Shown: in pieces, positions 1 to 13,800 of the stretch
Position numbering within the stretch: the first letter of the stretch is position 1
Layout of the letters: the number at the start of each line of letters is the position of its first letter
Source of the DNA: Prosopocoilus inquinatus
Taxonomy: Eukaryota > Arthropoda > Insecta > Coleoptera > Lucanidae
DNA: 64,000 bases
NCBI GenBank assembly: GCA_036172665.1
Contig: CM069870.1
Span: 21,674,001 to 21,738,000, forward strand
Direction of reading: 5' to 3'
The notes under the pieces: model-generated
The model's input: only the letters and a program-made list of their open reading frames with translations
Database searches by the model: none
Told to the model about the DNA's origin: nothing
Translations under genes and position numbers: made by a program

Positions 1-1713
1 TAAATACTAATAATAAAAATAATACTCTTTATTTCAAAGCAGCATTGTAACAGTTAATTACAAACGGCCTGAAAACGTCAAATACCTACAAAGAAAAAAG
101 ACTACAACAAAAATTAAAATTTAAACTAAAACAAAATTAAATAAAGAAATAAAAATAATATTTACAGAGAATAAAAATTAATAAAAAGATGTCATCGTCT
201 AATTGTCGATTATTAGAATAATGTAATGAATATTTTTATTTTCTGATGAAAGGACTTTGAATTTGACAAAAATTATTTTGTCAAGGTCAAGGGTAGTTTA
301 GTCGTGGATTTAAAATTATTGTCGGAGCCTTTGTGTTATTTGCTGTTAATAGAAAGTCATTTTCCATTTCACGATCTTCCCCTTACCAAAATAATTCTCG
401 ACGTCTCAATATTAGCAGAAATAAATTAAAACAAATTCTGTAGTAAGTAATAAAACAACCATAAATAATACCATCTTAAAAATTTCTGGTTAGAAGTGTG
501 ACAATGAAAAACAAAAATGAATCATAAATTTAATCATTATTTCTCGTTTCTGCTGAAAATAGTGAAAATAGGAGAAGAAAAAAGTTTAAAAATCAAATTA
601 ACTTGTAAAAAAATCGGAAACAAAAGAGAAACAAATTGCAACAAAATACAAGGCATGAAGCGATAAGAAAACAAAAGAACGGCGTGCTGAACGAAAAGCA
701 ACAGTTTTCCGAACGAATCAAAAAGTTCGTAGAATATAAAAGCAAAAAAAAGCTATTTAAAAATGTCTGTCATCCTCGCATTTATCTGATTTTTAGAGAT
801 AGTAAAAATCAGATAAATGCAGAGATATTCTCTCTGTGAAATTGCAAGAAATAAATCTATCAGAGGCATTTCAAAAATCAACCTCGTTTGAATCCAAAAT
901 GAAAACATGATTTATTTCTTACGTATTCACATACAAGTCCGAAATTCGAATGAATTGCGTATTATACATTTTTTTCCGCAGAAAGCCATAAGTAAAAACG
1001 TTTTACAGTTTCATTTCAAGGTAAACGTTACTGTTTCGTTGTATTCCACGCGAGTTCATTGCTCTTGTAACGCAATATAGCTGTACCATTGCCCATCAAC
1101 CAATTAATATCTGAACCTTCAATACTTTTTATCTCAAAAGCTATGGATATTAGACCCCTGCGCATATACACTTTTTCTTTTCTTTCTCTGCGTACTACCT
1201 GTGGTTGACGGGTCGGAGACTTATTTTGAATCACCCTGTATTTCATTTCTATTTCTGGGAACGAGAATTTAATTTATTTTGAACGCCACAGACTTTCTCA
1301 GGCACGAATTCTCAAAGCTTCCTTTTAAATACGGCAATAAAATTTTAATTTTATGTTAATTAATAACATTGCCAAACGAATACTTGGAGCATTAAGAAGA
1401 AAAAGAAATACGAACGAGCAACCTGTTTTAATTACGTCTCCAGAACTAATTTAGTTTCAGGACAAAATTTTGTAGAGTTGTTTGGTTTGTAGTAATTACG
1501 GTTTGTAGTAATTACGAGTTAGGCTGGCACTACACGTCACGTTTATTATGTCATGTCTTTTAAAATCCCAAATTTGTGAACCTGTTTACCTTGCACTTTA
1601 CATGATTACGCGATTTGTGTTGCAACTTGTAACGCTGATTTTTTTTTAAATTAGTTTATAAGAACACGCAATTTTTTTTTACTACATACTAACTTTTCTA
1701 ATATTCGTTTTAG
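1..1713. other. Intronic/upstream AT-rich DNA, no exon found
   Basis: No convincing exon for the missing ANKRD29 N terminus. Contains a short perfect hairpin at 778-820 (arms GCATTTATCTGATTTTT) and a 230-bp repeat fragment at about 1021-1250. The 67-codon open frame at 636-839 is A-rich and looks like chance. Confidence 0.5.
1021..1250 (-). repeat. Fragment of a dispersed CAGGGTG-ended repeat
   Basis: Read on the - strand from TACAGGGTGATTCAAAATAA, this aligns along its length with 56328-56535 on the + strand, sharing blocks such as AATTGGTTG, GGTACAGCT and AACGAAAC. Both lack an obvious second end, so they are fragments of one element family. Confidence 0.6.
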
Positions 1714-1812
1714 GAAGGAACTACTCCGCTCATATTAGCCGCAGCTAATGGCCATTTGGAATGTGTACGAGAACTGTTGGAACAAGGAGCAGATCCTTGC
1801 GCAAGAAGAGTG
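1714..1812 (+). CDS. ANKRD29: ANKRD29 exon A (one ankyrin repeat)
   Basis: Ninety-nine bases open in frame, preceded by a T-rich tract ending TTTTAG and followed by GTAAGT. Reads EGTTPLILAAANGHLECVRE and onward to ADPCARRV, a canonical ankyrin repeat. The upstream coding exon was not found in 1-1713. Confidence 0.85.
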
Positions 1813-4800
1813 GTAAGTAAGTCGAACTTTTAATACTGTTAACTAATTTATTTAAAGCGACACGTAAACACTAATTTATTTAACGAGGAATATAAAACGC
1901 TTAGGGCCAGTTGTACCAAGGAGGTTTAAACTGATGTTCAACTGAACATCTTCTTCCACTTCAAAGTAAACAAATTCTCATAGGATCTTAGGAGGATGTA
2001 TGGCAATTAATGCATTTATAAACAAAATTTGATGCGATTTTGTTTTGCTTTGAACCTGCTTCAGTTGAACGTCGTTTAAACCCCCTTGGTACAGCTGGTC
2101 CTAAAAGATTATTTCAACTTAAGCCGAGCGTTCACTTTTAACAATCTATTGCGGTCCGCTCTTTTCATTCACTGGCCGCTCGTTTTTATAACTTAGGCTG
2201 ATTTATACACAATATCTTCGAAATCTGCACAGAGAAAAGAAAAATGTTAAATCAACATAATTTTCGTTTGGTTACGTTCAATACATTCATTTATTTAAAA
2301 TAAAAACCATTACGTATTCTATTCAAGTAAATAATGTTTGAGTTAACAAAAAATTGCTTGACTTAATGTAAAGTATGCATTCATTCAAATAAATAATTGC
2401 ATCGACTGTATTCAAACAAAGAGTTTTCTGTGGGTGTCAATTCAGTCAAACAGTTAATCAAGGAGGAGATTCTATAACTTATTAACGGGCAGTGTTATGA
2501 TTGGTTGTTGCCGTAGCAACAGAATTTAACAGTCCTTTAAATTTAACGCTTCTGATACAGAATAGACCCCCTTAGTACGAATATATTAGCCTAACCGATT
2601 CTCCAAATGAATTTCCGCATTACGTGGGCTGCTGGAAAAGTTTCTGGAAACGGTATGAAAAAACGCTTATGAAATTTGGTAAACGGTATCATTGTTTTTC
2701 GAAGTATTCGCCTTTGACGTCAATACACTTTTGCATACGCTCGAACCAATTTCTAAAGCACGTTTTCCACTCTAAAAATGGTACCTCAGAAACCAGTGTC
2801 CGGAATGTTTCAACCGTTGCTTCAGCCGACGAAAATCGCTCAGAACGCATTTTATTTTTGATATTTGGGAACCAAAAGAAATCATTAGGTGATAAATCAG
2901 GTGAAGATGGACAATGAGTCATTAATTCAACATTTTTGTTGGACAAGAAATCAACTGTTTGACGGGCTGAGTGAGAGCTGGCGTTGTCATGATGGAGAAT
3001 AATTCGTCGATTTCGATTGTTTCTTCTTATTTGATCGATGACTTCCGGCAAATAAATTGTAGTATACCAATCAGCATTCACGGTTTTTCGATCCTCTAAA
3101 GCCACGGTTGCTACATGTCCAGTTAAACCAAAGAAGCAAGCAATCATTTGCTTCGCAGCACTGCGTGAACGGACAACTTTTGTCGGTTTTGGTTCATTGT
3201 GAAATACCCAAACGGTAGATTGTTGTATACTTTCTGGCTCGTACGAATAGATCCACGTTTCATCACCAGTAACGATGTTATAAACTAAATTTGAACGACC
3301 TCCATTGAATTTCTTGAGCATTTCTTCGCACCATTTGACACGACCCTGCTTTTGCGCTTCTGTTAAATTGTGTGGGATCCAATGACTGCAATGCTTTCGT
3401 ACGTTCAAATGATTAAGCAAAATCTGGTGTATTGCTTTCATGTCAATGCGTAAGGATGCTTGAATCTCACGGTATGTCACATGTCGATCTCACTCAAGCA
3501 TTTCACGCACAGCATCTACATTAGTGGCAACAACAGATGTTGATGGACGACCTTCACGAAATTCGTCACTGAGAGAGGTACGTCCACGCTGGAATTCGGC
3601 AAACCAATTATAAACACTGCTCTTTGATGGTGCTTCATCTCCAAAAGCCAAATGAAGCCGATCGGGGCATTATTTCGGCATTAGACCACATTTGTAATCG
3701 TAAAAAATCATGGCATGAAAATTTTCACGCGAAATTTCCATGTTTACACAAAATTACTTTTTCTCAAATACTGTACAAACAAAAACAGTTTTTGGATAGG
3801 AACTGTCAATAGAATTATAGGGTAAAAACGTCAAATTTTTCAAATATGACCGTTGATAAACGCTAACAATTCTAGACCTACTAGATTCCAGAAAATTTTC
3901 CAGCAGCCCACGCACAAACAACAGTTTTTGACGATGGTTTTGTAAAAATTACACTTCTATGTAATTAATAACACAGGTCAACAATCAATTTATTTTTTCT
4001 GTTGTTTGTAATCTGACATTTGTTTTGGATTAATGTAGCTACGGTGGTTTCAAATGTCAAACCCATTTTTCCCTATCACGTCAGATTTTTTCTCTAGGGC
4101 ATGTCCATAAAGCAGCGTTTCCCAAACTGTGGGGCGCGCTCCCCTGGGGGGCACGTAAGTCTCCAAAGGGGAAAGCAGCAAAATAAGTATTAAAAAAAAC
4201 TGAACGCAAATTGCAACTAATTTTTCATGTTACTTTTTATAAGAGATTACATATAGTCGCGAGCAATAAATTTTTACCGTCATTAATTTTGTCAAAGGTT
4301 GGCACCGAACCGCATTTTATTAAAACTAAGGAGATTTGTGTCTCAATTTTGAATGCTTGGAATAGTATCTTAAACATTTCATTTATTTTGATTCTTTCTT
4401 GGTAAAATACATACAATGAAAATTTCTAATTTGTGGAATTTGGACGTTTTGACGTTTAGTTTGACAGCGACGACCAAAATTTAATACTCTCGACTGCACA
4501 TATGGCGTTTTTTTTTTTACTTTTTTTTACTTAGAACATACAGTGTAAATATTCCCATATTCAATTTTAGAAAAAATAGTATTAATGCATTTCAGGATAT
4601 GCAAGCAAGCTTCAATAAAACCAATGTGCTATTACTGTTAGTTATGAAATGTAAGGATGTCTGGATCATTGTTTAAGTTCAAATTCGATATTCGACAGGA
4701 AAGAGGGGGCGGGGGTGAATCATAACATCATAACACAGCTCAAAAAGGGGTCGCGAAACCTAGAAGTTTGGGAAACGCTGCCATAACGTATATATCTGTG

Positions 4801-7800
4801 TTCACGGATTGAGTTCGCTACAGGAAAAACTTTTTTTTATTTTTGAGTTTTCGAAACTAGTCATTCTTTATAAAAGTTTTTGCATGTCTTAAAGTCTCTA
4901 AAAATATTATAGGAAATGATAATAAACTCCTATTAATTATTGATCAGACTTGAAAATTTTATTTGGACTTTCGTAAAATAAGGCAAAATCCAAAAATTTT
5001 CAGTAAAAATCATGTTTGTTGATTTTATAACTTAATGAAAAATTTATAAAGAACAGCTAAAACAGCGACATCCTACGATCGCTTTTTGACCTAACATTGC
5101 ATAAGGATTGACAAACAGAGACAGCTATACAGAGGCTGCTCGACGAGGGTTTCACTGCAATCAAAAACGATTTTGCAACAAAATTTTTGAAAAATTTGTA
5201 CGTGAATAAACGATTCAAGTAAGAATATTAATTCTAAAGCATATTTACATAACTGAATGCTACGGAGTTTTGAATTCTTTGTTATAAAATCTCAGTTGAG
5301 ATATTTCTTTAAAATTTTTTGGTGTGCTGGCAAATAACAAAAATTGATTAAAAAAAATTTATCAAACAGGACCGGTGTTAAAAGGAAATTATGAAAATTT
5401 GTGTTGAGGATAAATCTACTGTTTTTCCAGTGCACCAGTGGCTTCCGTAACACTTCGCTTGCCTTTGCAATGAAGCATAAACACTTCTATTTATTTTAAG
5501 CTGTTTGTGACAGAAATATTTTTCGAAATGGAACTTAAGCATTTTTGTGTATATTCTGAGAACAAACGGTTTAATTCACAACACAGGCAATGCACGCTAA
5601 CGTAATTTTACTACGAAAAACTTGGACTCAAAATCAAAAGAGGACTTTCAATTTCTTTTTTGCTGTAATCCAGAACTTACCCGGTTCTATGAAGTTTTTG
5701 GGTGATTTAGGACGACCAAAATATTTTTTTTTTGTAAAGAATGACTTTTGCTCCAAAACTCAAAAATAAAAAAGTTTTTCCAATAGTAAACTCAATCCGT
5801 GGACACGGTGTATACAGGTTGTTCATGGGAAGCCGCTACAATAGCTAACTTTCTTATTTGTATTTTTACGAAGTAACTTAAATTAGAAAAGTTTGACGAC
5901 ATTTCCTCCTCGTTTTTATGGTACTTTCGGAAAAACAAATGCCAATCAGGTTTTCGAGATTTTCAATTGTTTTCAACTTTTTTTTAATGGAATGTTAGGA
6001 TTTTTATCATCGCATCGCATTCAGGATGTTAAATTAATTATGTCTCTAAAATATCATCTACCAAAGCCTACTATTTTAGAAATGATTTAGTAATAAAATC
6101 TTGGTGTTCACGGAAAATGGCTATAATAACTAACTTTTTTATTTGAAGTTTCACGAAATAGCCTAAATTAGAAAAGTTTCAGGACCTTCCGTGCTCGATT
6201 TTATGGTACCCTTGGAGAAACAAATGACTGTCAGATTTTCGAGATTTTCAATTGTTTTCAACTTTTTAAATGGAGAATTATATTTTTTATCAGCGTATCG
6301 TATTCAGGATGCCAAATTAAGTACTTTTTTAAAATATAAATCTACTATTTCATAAATTATTTGTTAAATAATGGTATTAGACATTTTAACATGTCGCGCT
6401 TTCAATATTTGACACAAAGTTTTTAGTTTGAACTATACTTAAACAAATTTTGAATAGTGACAGTTCACAAAGGTCTGACAGTTTGAAAACACTTCCTTTA
6501 TTCTCTTGTTTCGAAGCACACCATATTGTATTCGTGAATAAAAAGACTATCATAACGATACACTTCTTTCCGCGAATATCAAGACTGAATTATTTATAAA
6601 ATATTCTGTTTTGAGAGATATTATTTCACAGACATACTTAATTTGACATCCTGAATGCGATGCCATGACAAAAAACATAATGTTCTATTTAAAAATAAAA
6701 TAAAAATTTCAAATAAAAAAGTTAGCTATTGTAGCCATTTCTCGTGAACACCGAGATTTTGTTACTAAATCATTTATAAAAGTAGTAGGCTTTGGAAGAT
6801 CATATTTTAGAGACATAATTAATTTGACATCCTGAACGCGATACGATGATAAAAAACCTAATATTCCATTTAAAAAAGTTGAAAACAATTGAAAATCTCG
6901 AAAACCTGATTGTCATTTGTTTTGTTGGAAGTACTATAAAACCGAAGAGGAAAGGTCCTAAAACTTTCCTAATTTAAGTTATAGTCATAAAAATACAAAC
7001 AAGAAAGTTAGCTATTGTAGCGGCTTTCCATGAACATCCTGTATGTGCCACAGAGCTAACTTTTGATGTGATGGGCAAAAACCAATAGGATTTTCGGATT
7101 TGCCACACCCAAATGACTAAAAAACAAGTCTAGAAGTCAACAAAAAATGTGTTGACGTTGGTAATTTGTGCAGTATAACAGATATCTGTCAAAAATATAC
7201 AAGTGGTAATTTACGTTTAGTTCGATTAAATATTAATTAAGAAACTTAAAAGGAAAAATATGAAATATCATCTGGGGAAAAAATCTGCCCTCATGAAACG
7301 TTATGCTCTTTCGTAATCAGTCACTTTCTGAAGGTGAAATTGTGTATTAATATTTTTTTAGATAACAGTTTTTATGAAGAAAAAAACAGGAAACTCGCTT
7401 TGAAACTGGTTGGTTACGACTAACGTGAGAAAACGTAAGTGCTGCGTGTTGCACTTGATTAAATGACTTCACATTCACGCAATTGAAAACACATCATCTG
7501 GAACCAATCTCTAATGAAATCATGAGAATCGATAAGTAATGATGTTATTTTAGTTACGTGCGATTTAGTTTCTGTTCTCACGAACCGGCAAGAACAAATA
7601 ATACTTCTCTCGACTCAAATATACATACACTATAAAGAATTTCAGAATTCAGGATTTGAAAGATATAGATACATAAAAATGCGGTAAAATTAATTATGCA
7701 TGTGCATACGTATGTAAGAGCGAGTGAACAAACACTTCTTTAACAATGTGAACAAACCATTGTGAAGTCTAAAGTTATTCACCGTCCTTGTGTAAAGCAA

Positions 7801-10800
7801 CTAAAAAGAGCTCGTAAAAATAATCCGAGCGTTTAGTCTAAATTTTGCGGGGGAAAAACGCGCTAGATACAGTTCATGTAACCAAACAAAACTCGATTGG
7901 AGATTGGATATGGGATAAACAATTCATCAAATCTATGTATGTCGTCGACGATTTCTGACAGTATATGGAACCAGGTTAATGCTTTGCAGATGTTCTTTCT
8001 TAATCAACAACATCCGCACTAATTATCTCCCACTTGTTCAAAAGTGGACCTGCCTGCTAAATCTTTTCAAATTAGAATTTATACTCGATTGCCGTTCGGT
8101 TAGTTAGAGTTAGAAAATAAATGTCTGCGTTTTAGGTTTAAATTTCATCGCAATTTATCGGATGAAACTGTCACTTAACACGTTTTCCATCGGAAAACGT
8201 TTGCTACCTACTCATTTTTTACTGCAATGTTCAGTTTTATTTCTAACGTTATTGGATGGTTTGGTTTACAGCATTTGTTTTAAATTTTCAGCCCCAGTAA
8301 AACCGTAATTTTCAGCAATAATTTGAACGTTTAGCTTAGCCATTAGATTAGGGCTGTGGGCGTGTGGCTTAGCGGCTAGCCTAGCCGATAGCGTGGCACA
8401 GTTGGACATTAGGAAATAAATCGTGCCAAAAATACTTTTCATCAATTTTATAATTTGTTAACATAACATTTGTAGTCGCATACTTAATATTCCAATTTAT
8501 TTAAAAAAAATATAATGTAAGCCAATAGGAATTTGTTTTCTATGATTGTTAGCCCTTTAAAAAGACGTAACATGCCAAGGTATTAAATGGCACCTTTTAT
8601 CCTGTTTTTGTTACCTTTAAAAATCATCTGTATGAATAACTTTGACAAATTTAATAGTTCTTTTTAAAAATACTTTACTTATAGTAGATTACAGGAATGG
8701 TAAGTCGAAATTTATTTTATTCTCTTTTTAAGTACGAGCTTTACATTGAGGGTTCTTTTTTGCGTGCAGATCAATAAATATGTAGACTTTTGGTTATTAT
8801 CGGCATTTGCCGGCACCTTAAATTTTGTATTTACATAAGGAATAAATGTCTAAGAACTATTTCTCTTAAAATTTAGCTGCACCTTCTTGCACCATTTCTT
8901 GTTACTATGTATTTAAGATGCTCAAATTTAGGAAATTTTAATTACACTTCAAATTGAGTTGGGCTGGCCATGTTCTACAAACATTTTTGGCAAATATCAA
9001 AAACAGTTTTGCGGTTTGTTTAGTACATGTGAACTATCAGTTAATTGAAAAAGTTGCTAAACAATATTAATTAATAACTATTATTGTCAAAATACATGAA
9101 CTAAAAATTAAAAATGGTTGTTAATCTACTGTATTTGTTCAAAGTGGAAAAACAAATTTCCCAATTACAAAAATATGTTGTTGAAAACTTTTCACTTGAA
9201 GATGAAGAAAAACGCTTATTTAATCATTTTAAAATTTTCTAAATTTCTCTTTTCAGTTAAAACTTATTTAAATAAGTTTTACTGACATTCTCTTTACCAA
9301 CGCGCGTAATGATACCAGCATCATTTTTATTAATGTTTTAGTTTCCATTTTTAACAAATTCGCAAACAAATAAATTATAGAGGAAATAAATTTATGATTT
9401 AATTCATCCTCACATTATATGTACTTCTTAAATCAAATGGCGTATTTTGTAATTTATTTTGTTTTGAACTGTACCTCAAAATTCAGTAAATTAAAGGAAG
9501 GAAGAAAGAAGAAAGGAAAAATATTTTTAGAATGTCATATATACAGGGTGTTGAAAAAAAGGCAAATAGTGACGTATCCTACTTCCCCCTTTAAAGAGCT
9601 AAAGTTCGGATTAAAATTCCCTGTATTGTTTTGTTCTAAAAGTATAACTAATTTTTATTTATAAAATAGCTAATCTATGAATTAATAATTCGTATTCAAT
9701 TAATAGAATCTTTTATTGATGATTTATGAATGATAATGATATTTCTCCAAAACTAAAACTATGATACAGGAAAAAAATTATTTCAGAGGCAGAGAATCTG
9801 ATATATTTTAAAATTAATTATTATCAGTTTTCCTTGATCATTATCATTGAATTTATCAGAATTATATTTCTCTGCTCCTTTTTTTGTTTAAATTTTTATT
9901 TAAATTACGTAAAAGTGATATCTAAGAACTTTTATACTTGATCTAATCAAATCTAATGAAACGAATACAAAATGATTTTTTCAACGCCCTGTACATCAAC
10001 TTTATAGTATGCTTGCCCCTTAATTTTATTTTTCGTACAGCTTTTGTCATTTGTGCCAAATTTCAATTTCATGAAGCAATTTTTTTTGAAGTTATAGATT
10101 TTTGGCACGGAAAAGTGCATTTTGCTCCACTGTGCGTGGGTTCGAATCGCACAGGACCATCGATGTTTATATCGTCCTAACTTCATTTATATGTATAATT
10201 GGAAAATGCCTTGAATGGTTAAGGCCACAAGGCAAAAAAGAGCGCGGATAAGCTAAACTACACTCTGTTTCTATTTTGATTTCGGAGGAGTACTTTGAAA
10301 TTTTGGCGCTAAAAACTAGCTTTGTTATTGGTCAAACGAGCCTTGTCATTGGTCAACGAGCTTTGTCATTGGTTAAACTAACAATGACAAAGCTCGTTTC
10401 AAAGTAATCCTCCGAAATTAAAAAAAAAAACAGAGTATCGACAAGATGAGACAAGACAAAAAAATCATTAGAAATAGACAATAATTCACTAAAAATGTCA
10501 TTAGAAACAAATTCCGAATGCTGAAAAATTAAACTCTAATTGTACTTTGTGGAATATTTTAAATACCACATTATTAGTTAAATTCATGTTAGAGCAGGCC
10601 GTGATTTACAGCACACACAATTGGTCACACTTTCTGACGCACATCGAATTGTCAAAGTTTTTACAAATTGCAGGTTAGATCTAACCTCAAATTAAGGAGT
10701 TTCTTTGGCTGCCGTAAGTGAACGGTCGAAGTGGTCAGACCAAACCACGTGATTACTTTTCTCAATTGGTGATTGGTCAGACGGTCTAGTCGGACCGTTG

Positions 10801-13800
10801 ACTTGACGATTTTGTGCAACTTGACCGTTCACTTAACTCGTCCTTTATTTACTCAGTTATAATTTGGCAATACCAACCGCACGACCAGCTCCAAATATAA
10901 ATTTATTTGGTGTCGTAGTATTTCAATATTATACTTATAATCATATTATAGGATTGGGAATGCTAACTTCGACATTTCATATAAAAAAAAAACGTTAAAA
11001 TTACAAAAAAATACTTTTGCAAGAAAAACAACTAAACAAAAGACGGTGGATCGTTATGGAAAAGTTTCCTTTAAAGAAATAATGACTTTTTTCTGTTGCA
11101 TTTATCAAAATTCACATATTAAAAAAAATACAAAAGATTGTCGAAATTACAACGTTTTGATTGCAAACCCAACGAAAATTTTTTTCTTCTTCATAATCGT
11201 CGATCGTTTTTTGCATTTATTTTCTTCTTTCTCAGTAACATAAAAAATACATGTTGATTACTTTTCCCCCCTTCAACGAAAAAACTATGTTTTCTTAAGT
11301 CGCTTATCTCTTATTGCACATTGCTTTTTCTTCCACAACCACAACAAACAAGCAATAGACTATCGACTTGTTAAAAAAAAGAACAAGGTCGTCGAAACTT
11401 AAAAGTGCGATTGCATTTATTAAAAAAAAAAACTAACGCGATCTTTTTCTTCTTAAAACAAAGAGAAATAAATTAAAAAAAAAAAAACAATACAGTTGAT
11501 TATGTTACGTTCAAACAGGCGTTTTTTTTTTGTTAAAACCAAGCAAGAAACTTTGAATTGTTATGATGAAATGAGATATTTTTCGAAAGAAACAACAGCC
11601 TCCCTCCCCAACGAGATATGTATATTATTCGTGAAGAATTCAAATTATTTTTAAAAATTGGGGGTGTTTCGCAAGTAAAGTGCTTTCTTCTTTTATACTT
11701 TTATTTTTTTACAAATTTAATTTTTTTACTTTGATTTTTACTTACCCCCCCCCCTCCCCCCACCGCTCCAACGAGATGTATTATTCGAGAAGAATTCAAA
11801 TAATTTTTTAAGATTGAGGTCTCGCAGCAACGAGTGTTTCGGATAAGCAAAATGCTTCCTTTTTTATATTATTATTTTTTTATTACGTATTTAATTTTTT
11901 ACTTTGATTTTCACTTATTTCTTCTACTCCCCCGCCCCCCAATGAGATTATTATTATTCGTGAGGAATTCAAATTATTTTTTAAGGCTGGGGTTCGTGAT
12001 ATTGAGTGTTGCGTTTCAGACCTGTAAAATGCTTTTTTTTAATTTTTTTGTATTGCGAATTTAATTTTTTTCTTTGATTATCACTTGTTTCTTAAGCACC
12101 CCCCACCCCCGCCCCAACGAGATGTATTATTCGTAAGAAATTATGTGTTTTAAGATTATATGATTCGTGAAGAATTCAAATTATTTTTTAAGATTGGAGC
12201 TCTCGATAGTGAGCATTTCGGACCTGTAAAATGCTTCTTTTTTTCTATATTATTTTTTTATTACATATTTTATTTTTTTACTTTGATTTTTACTTGTTTC
12301 TCCCCGCCCCCCTCCCCCCCAAACGAGATGCATTAGTCGTGAAGAAAGGCTGGCGACAGCGAGTGTTAGGACAAGTAAAATGCTTTCTTTTTTTATACAT
12401 TTTTACATCATACTTTGATTTTCCCTTGTCTCTTGTTTGTTGGCCTTGTTTAAGTTCTACTTAATTCTAAAGATAGTTTGAATTTTAAGTTTAGAATTCT
12501 AATTTCAAAATTATTTCTTTTTGCTCGTGGCAAGCCGAGCAGTTAAGTTGAGCTTATTTGGTTTGTATTGTCTGCGATTTTTTTTTTATTTAAAAATCTC
12601 TAATTTTTTTAATCTCTTTTAAATCCTTTTAATTTTTTTAATTGACTTGGGTAGAGTTAGATTTTGAGCCTGCTCTGGTTGGGTTGGATGGAATTTCTAA
12701 TTTTGACCGGAAATTTGTGTTCCCTAATTTTTTTTCTGTTATTAATTCTTCGGTTTTAAGTTATTCAAAACATAATTTTTTCGGGTTGGAACTTGCCTAT
12801 TAAATCATTTTCAAAGTACCGGGCGATCAACAGAATTTATAATTAGAGGAGGCTGTGATTAATGCTATTTTATGGTGTGTGGTTGGATACACTGAGAAAT
12901 AAATAATAAATTGACAATTGTCATATCTGAGGTTAAATTCCTGTTTTGTACAATCTTTATTTTGTTATTTTATTTTGTATGGATGCTGGTTTAAATCCTT
13001 TCTTGGAATATTATGAGAAGTTCCATGAGACAAATCAGTTTATTATCAATCATTAAAAAAAATATGTCACTATTCTGACATTTCAAATTTTTAATTTCAA
13101 ACTGTTAGGGTACGAACATGCCGAAGATACCTCGCTGTTAACCCTTGATGTTTAGGTCGCGCTCGATACTGCGATATTACCTCGATGTAAAACAGACGTA
13201 CAGTTTAAAAAAAAATCGTGCATATCGAAGATGAATAGCAGCGCGCATCTTCGACATGCACGATTTCATTTAAACGTATGTTTTTGTTTTATTTAGATTT
13301 ATCTAGCGCGACCTGAACATCGAGAGTGAACTGTGAGGCATCTCCGGCATGTTCGTACCCTAAGCCTGTGTTACCAACTTTTTGGAAAATATCACAGCCT
13401 ACTCTAATTATAAATTCCGTTGATCACATGGTATAATTTATCCTTCATTGGTGTTCGATTTTTCATAAGTAAGTAAAGTACATAGAAGATCGGGCGTATC
13501 TTATTTCGGTATTTTCTCCATGTTAAACCTCCACATCCACATCCGCCCACTTAATAATGCGACAATCAATACTGAGCTGAGAACATGGTGCAAAGAAAAC
13601 AAAACAAAATCAGGCAGGTCTTAACGGTTTGAGGTCAACGTAATTCTGCATTGCGCTCATCAATTTAGAGGGAGATGACTCATGAGATGCATTTCACCTG
13701 ACTAATATGTATTAGTATAAAGAACGTCGTACACACTGCTTGCTTTCCAAATGCATTTGTTTATTTTGGAAAAACATTAAATTGAAATGCCCCTAAAATA

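Noticed and set aside
636..839. 67-codon + strand frame
   Set aside because: Lys/Asn-rich product of A-rich DNA, covering a hairpin; no homology recognised.
10125..10165. tRNA-like GGGTTCGAATCGCAC stretch
   Set aside because: It resembles a T-arm, but the pairing GTGCG/CGCAC encloses an 11-base loop instead of seven, and no D-arm, anticodon arm or acceptor stem could be found upstream.
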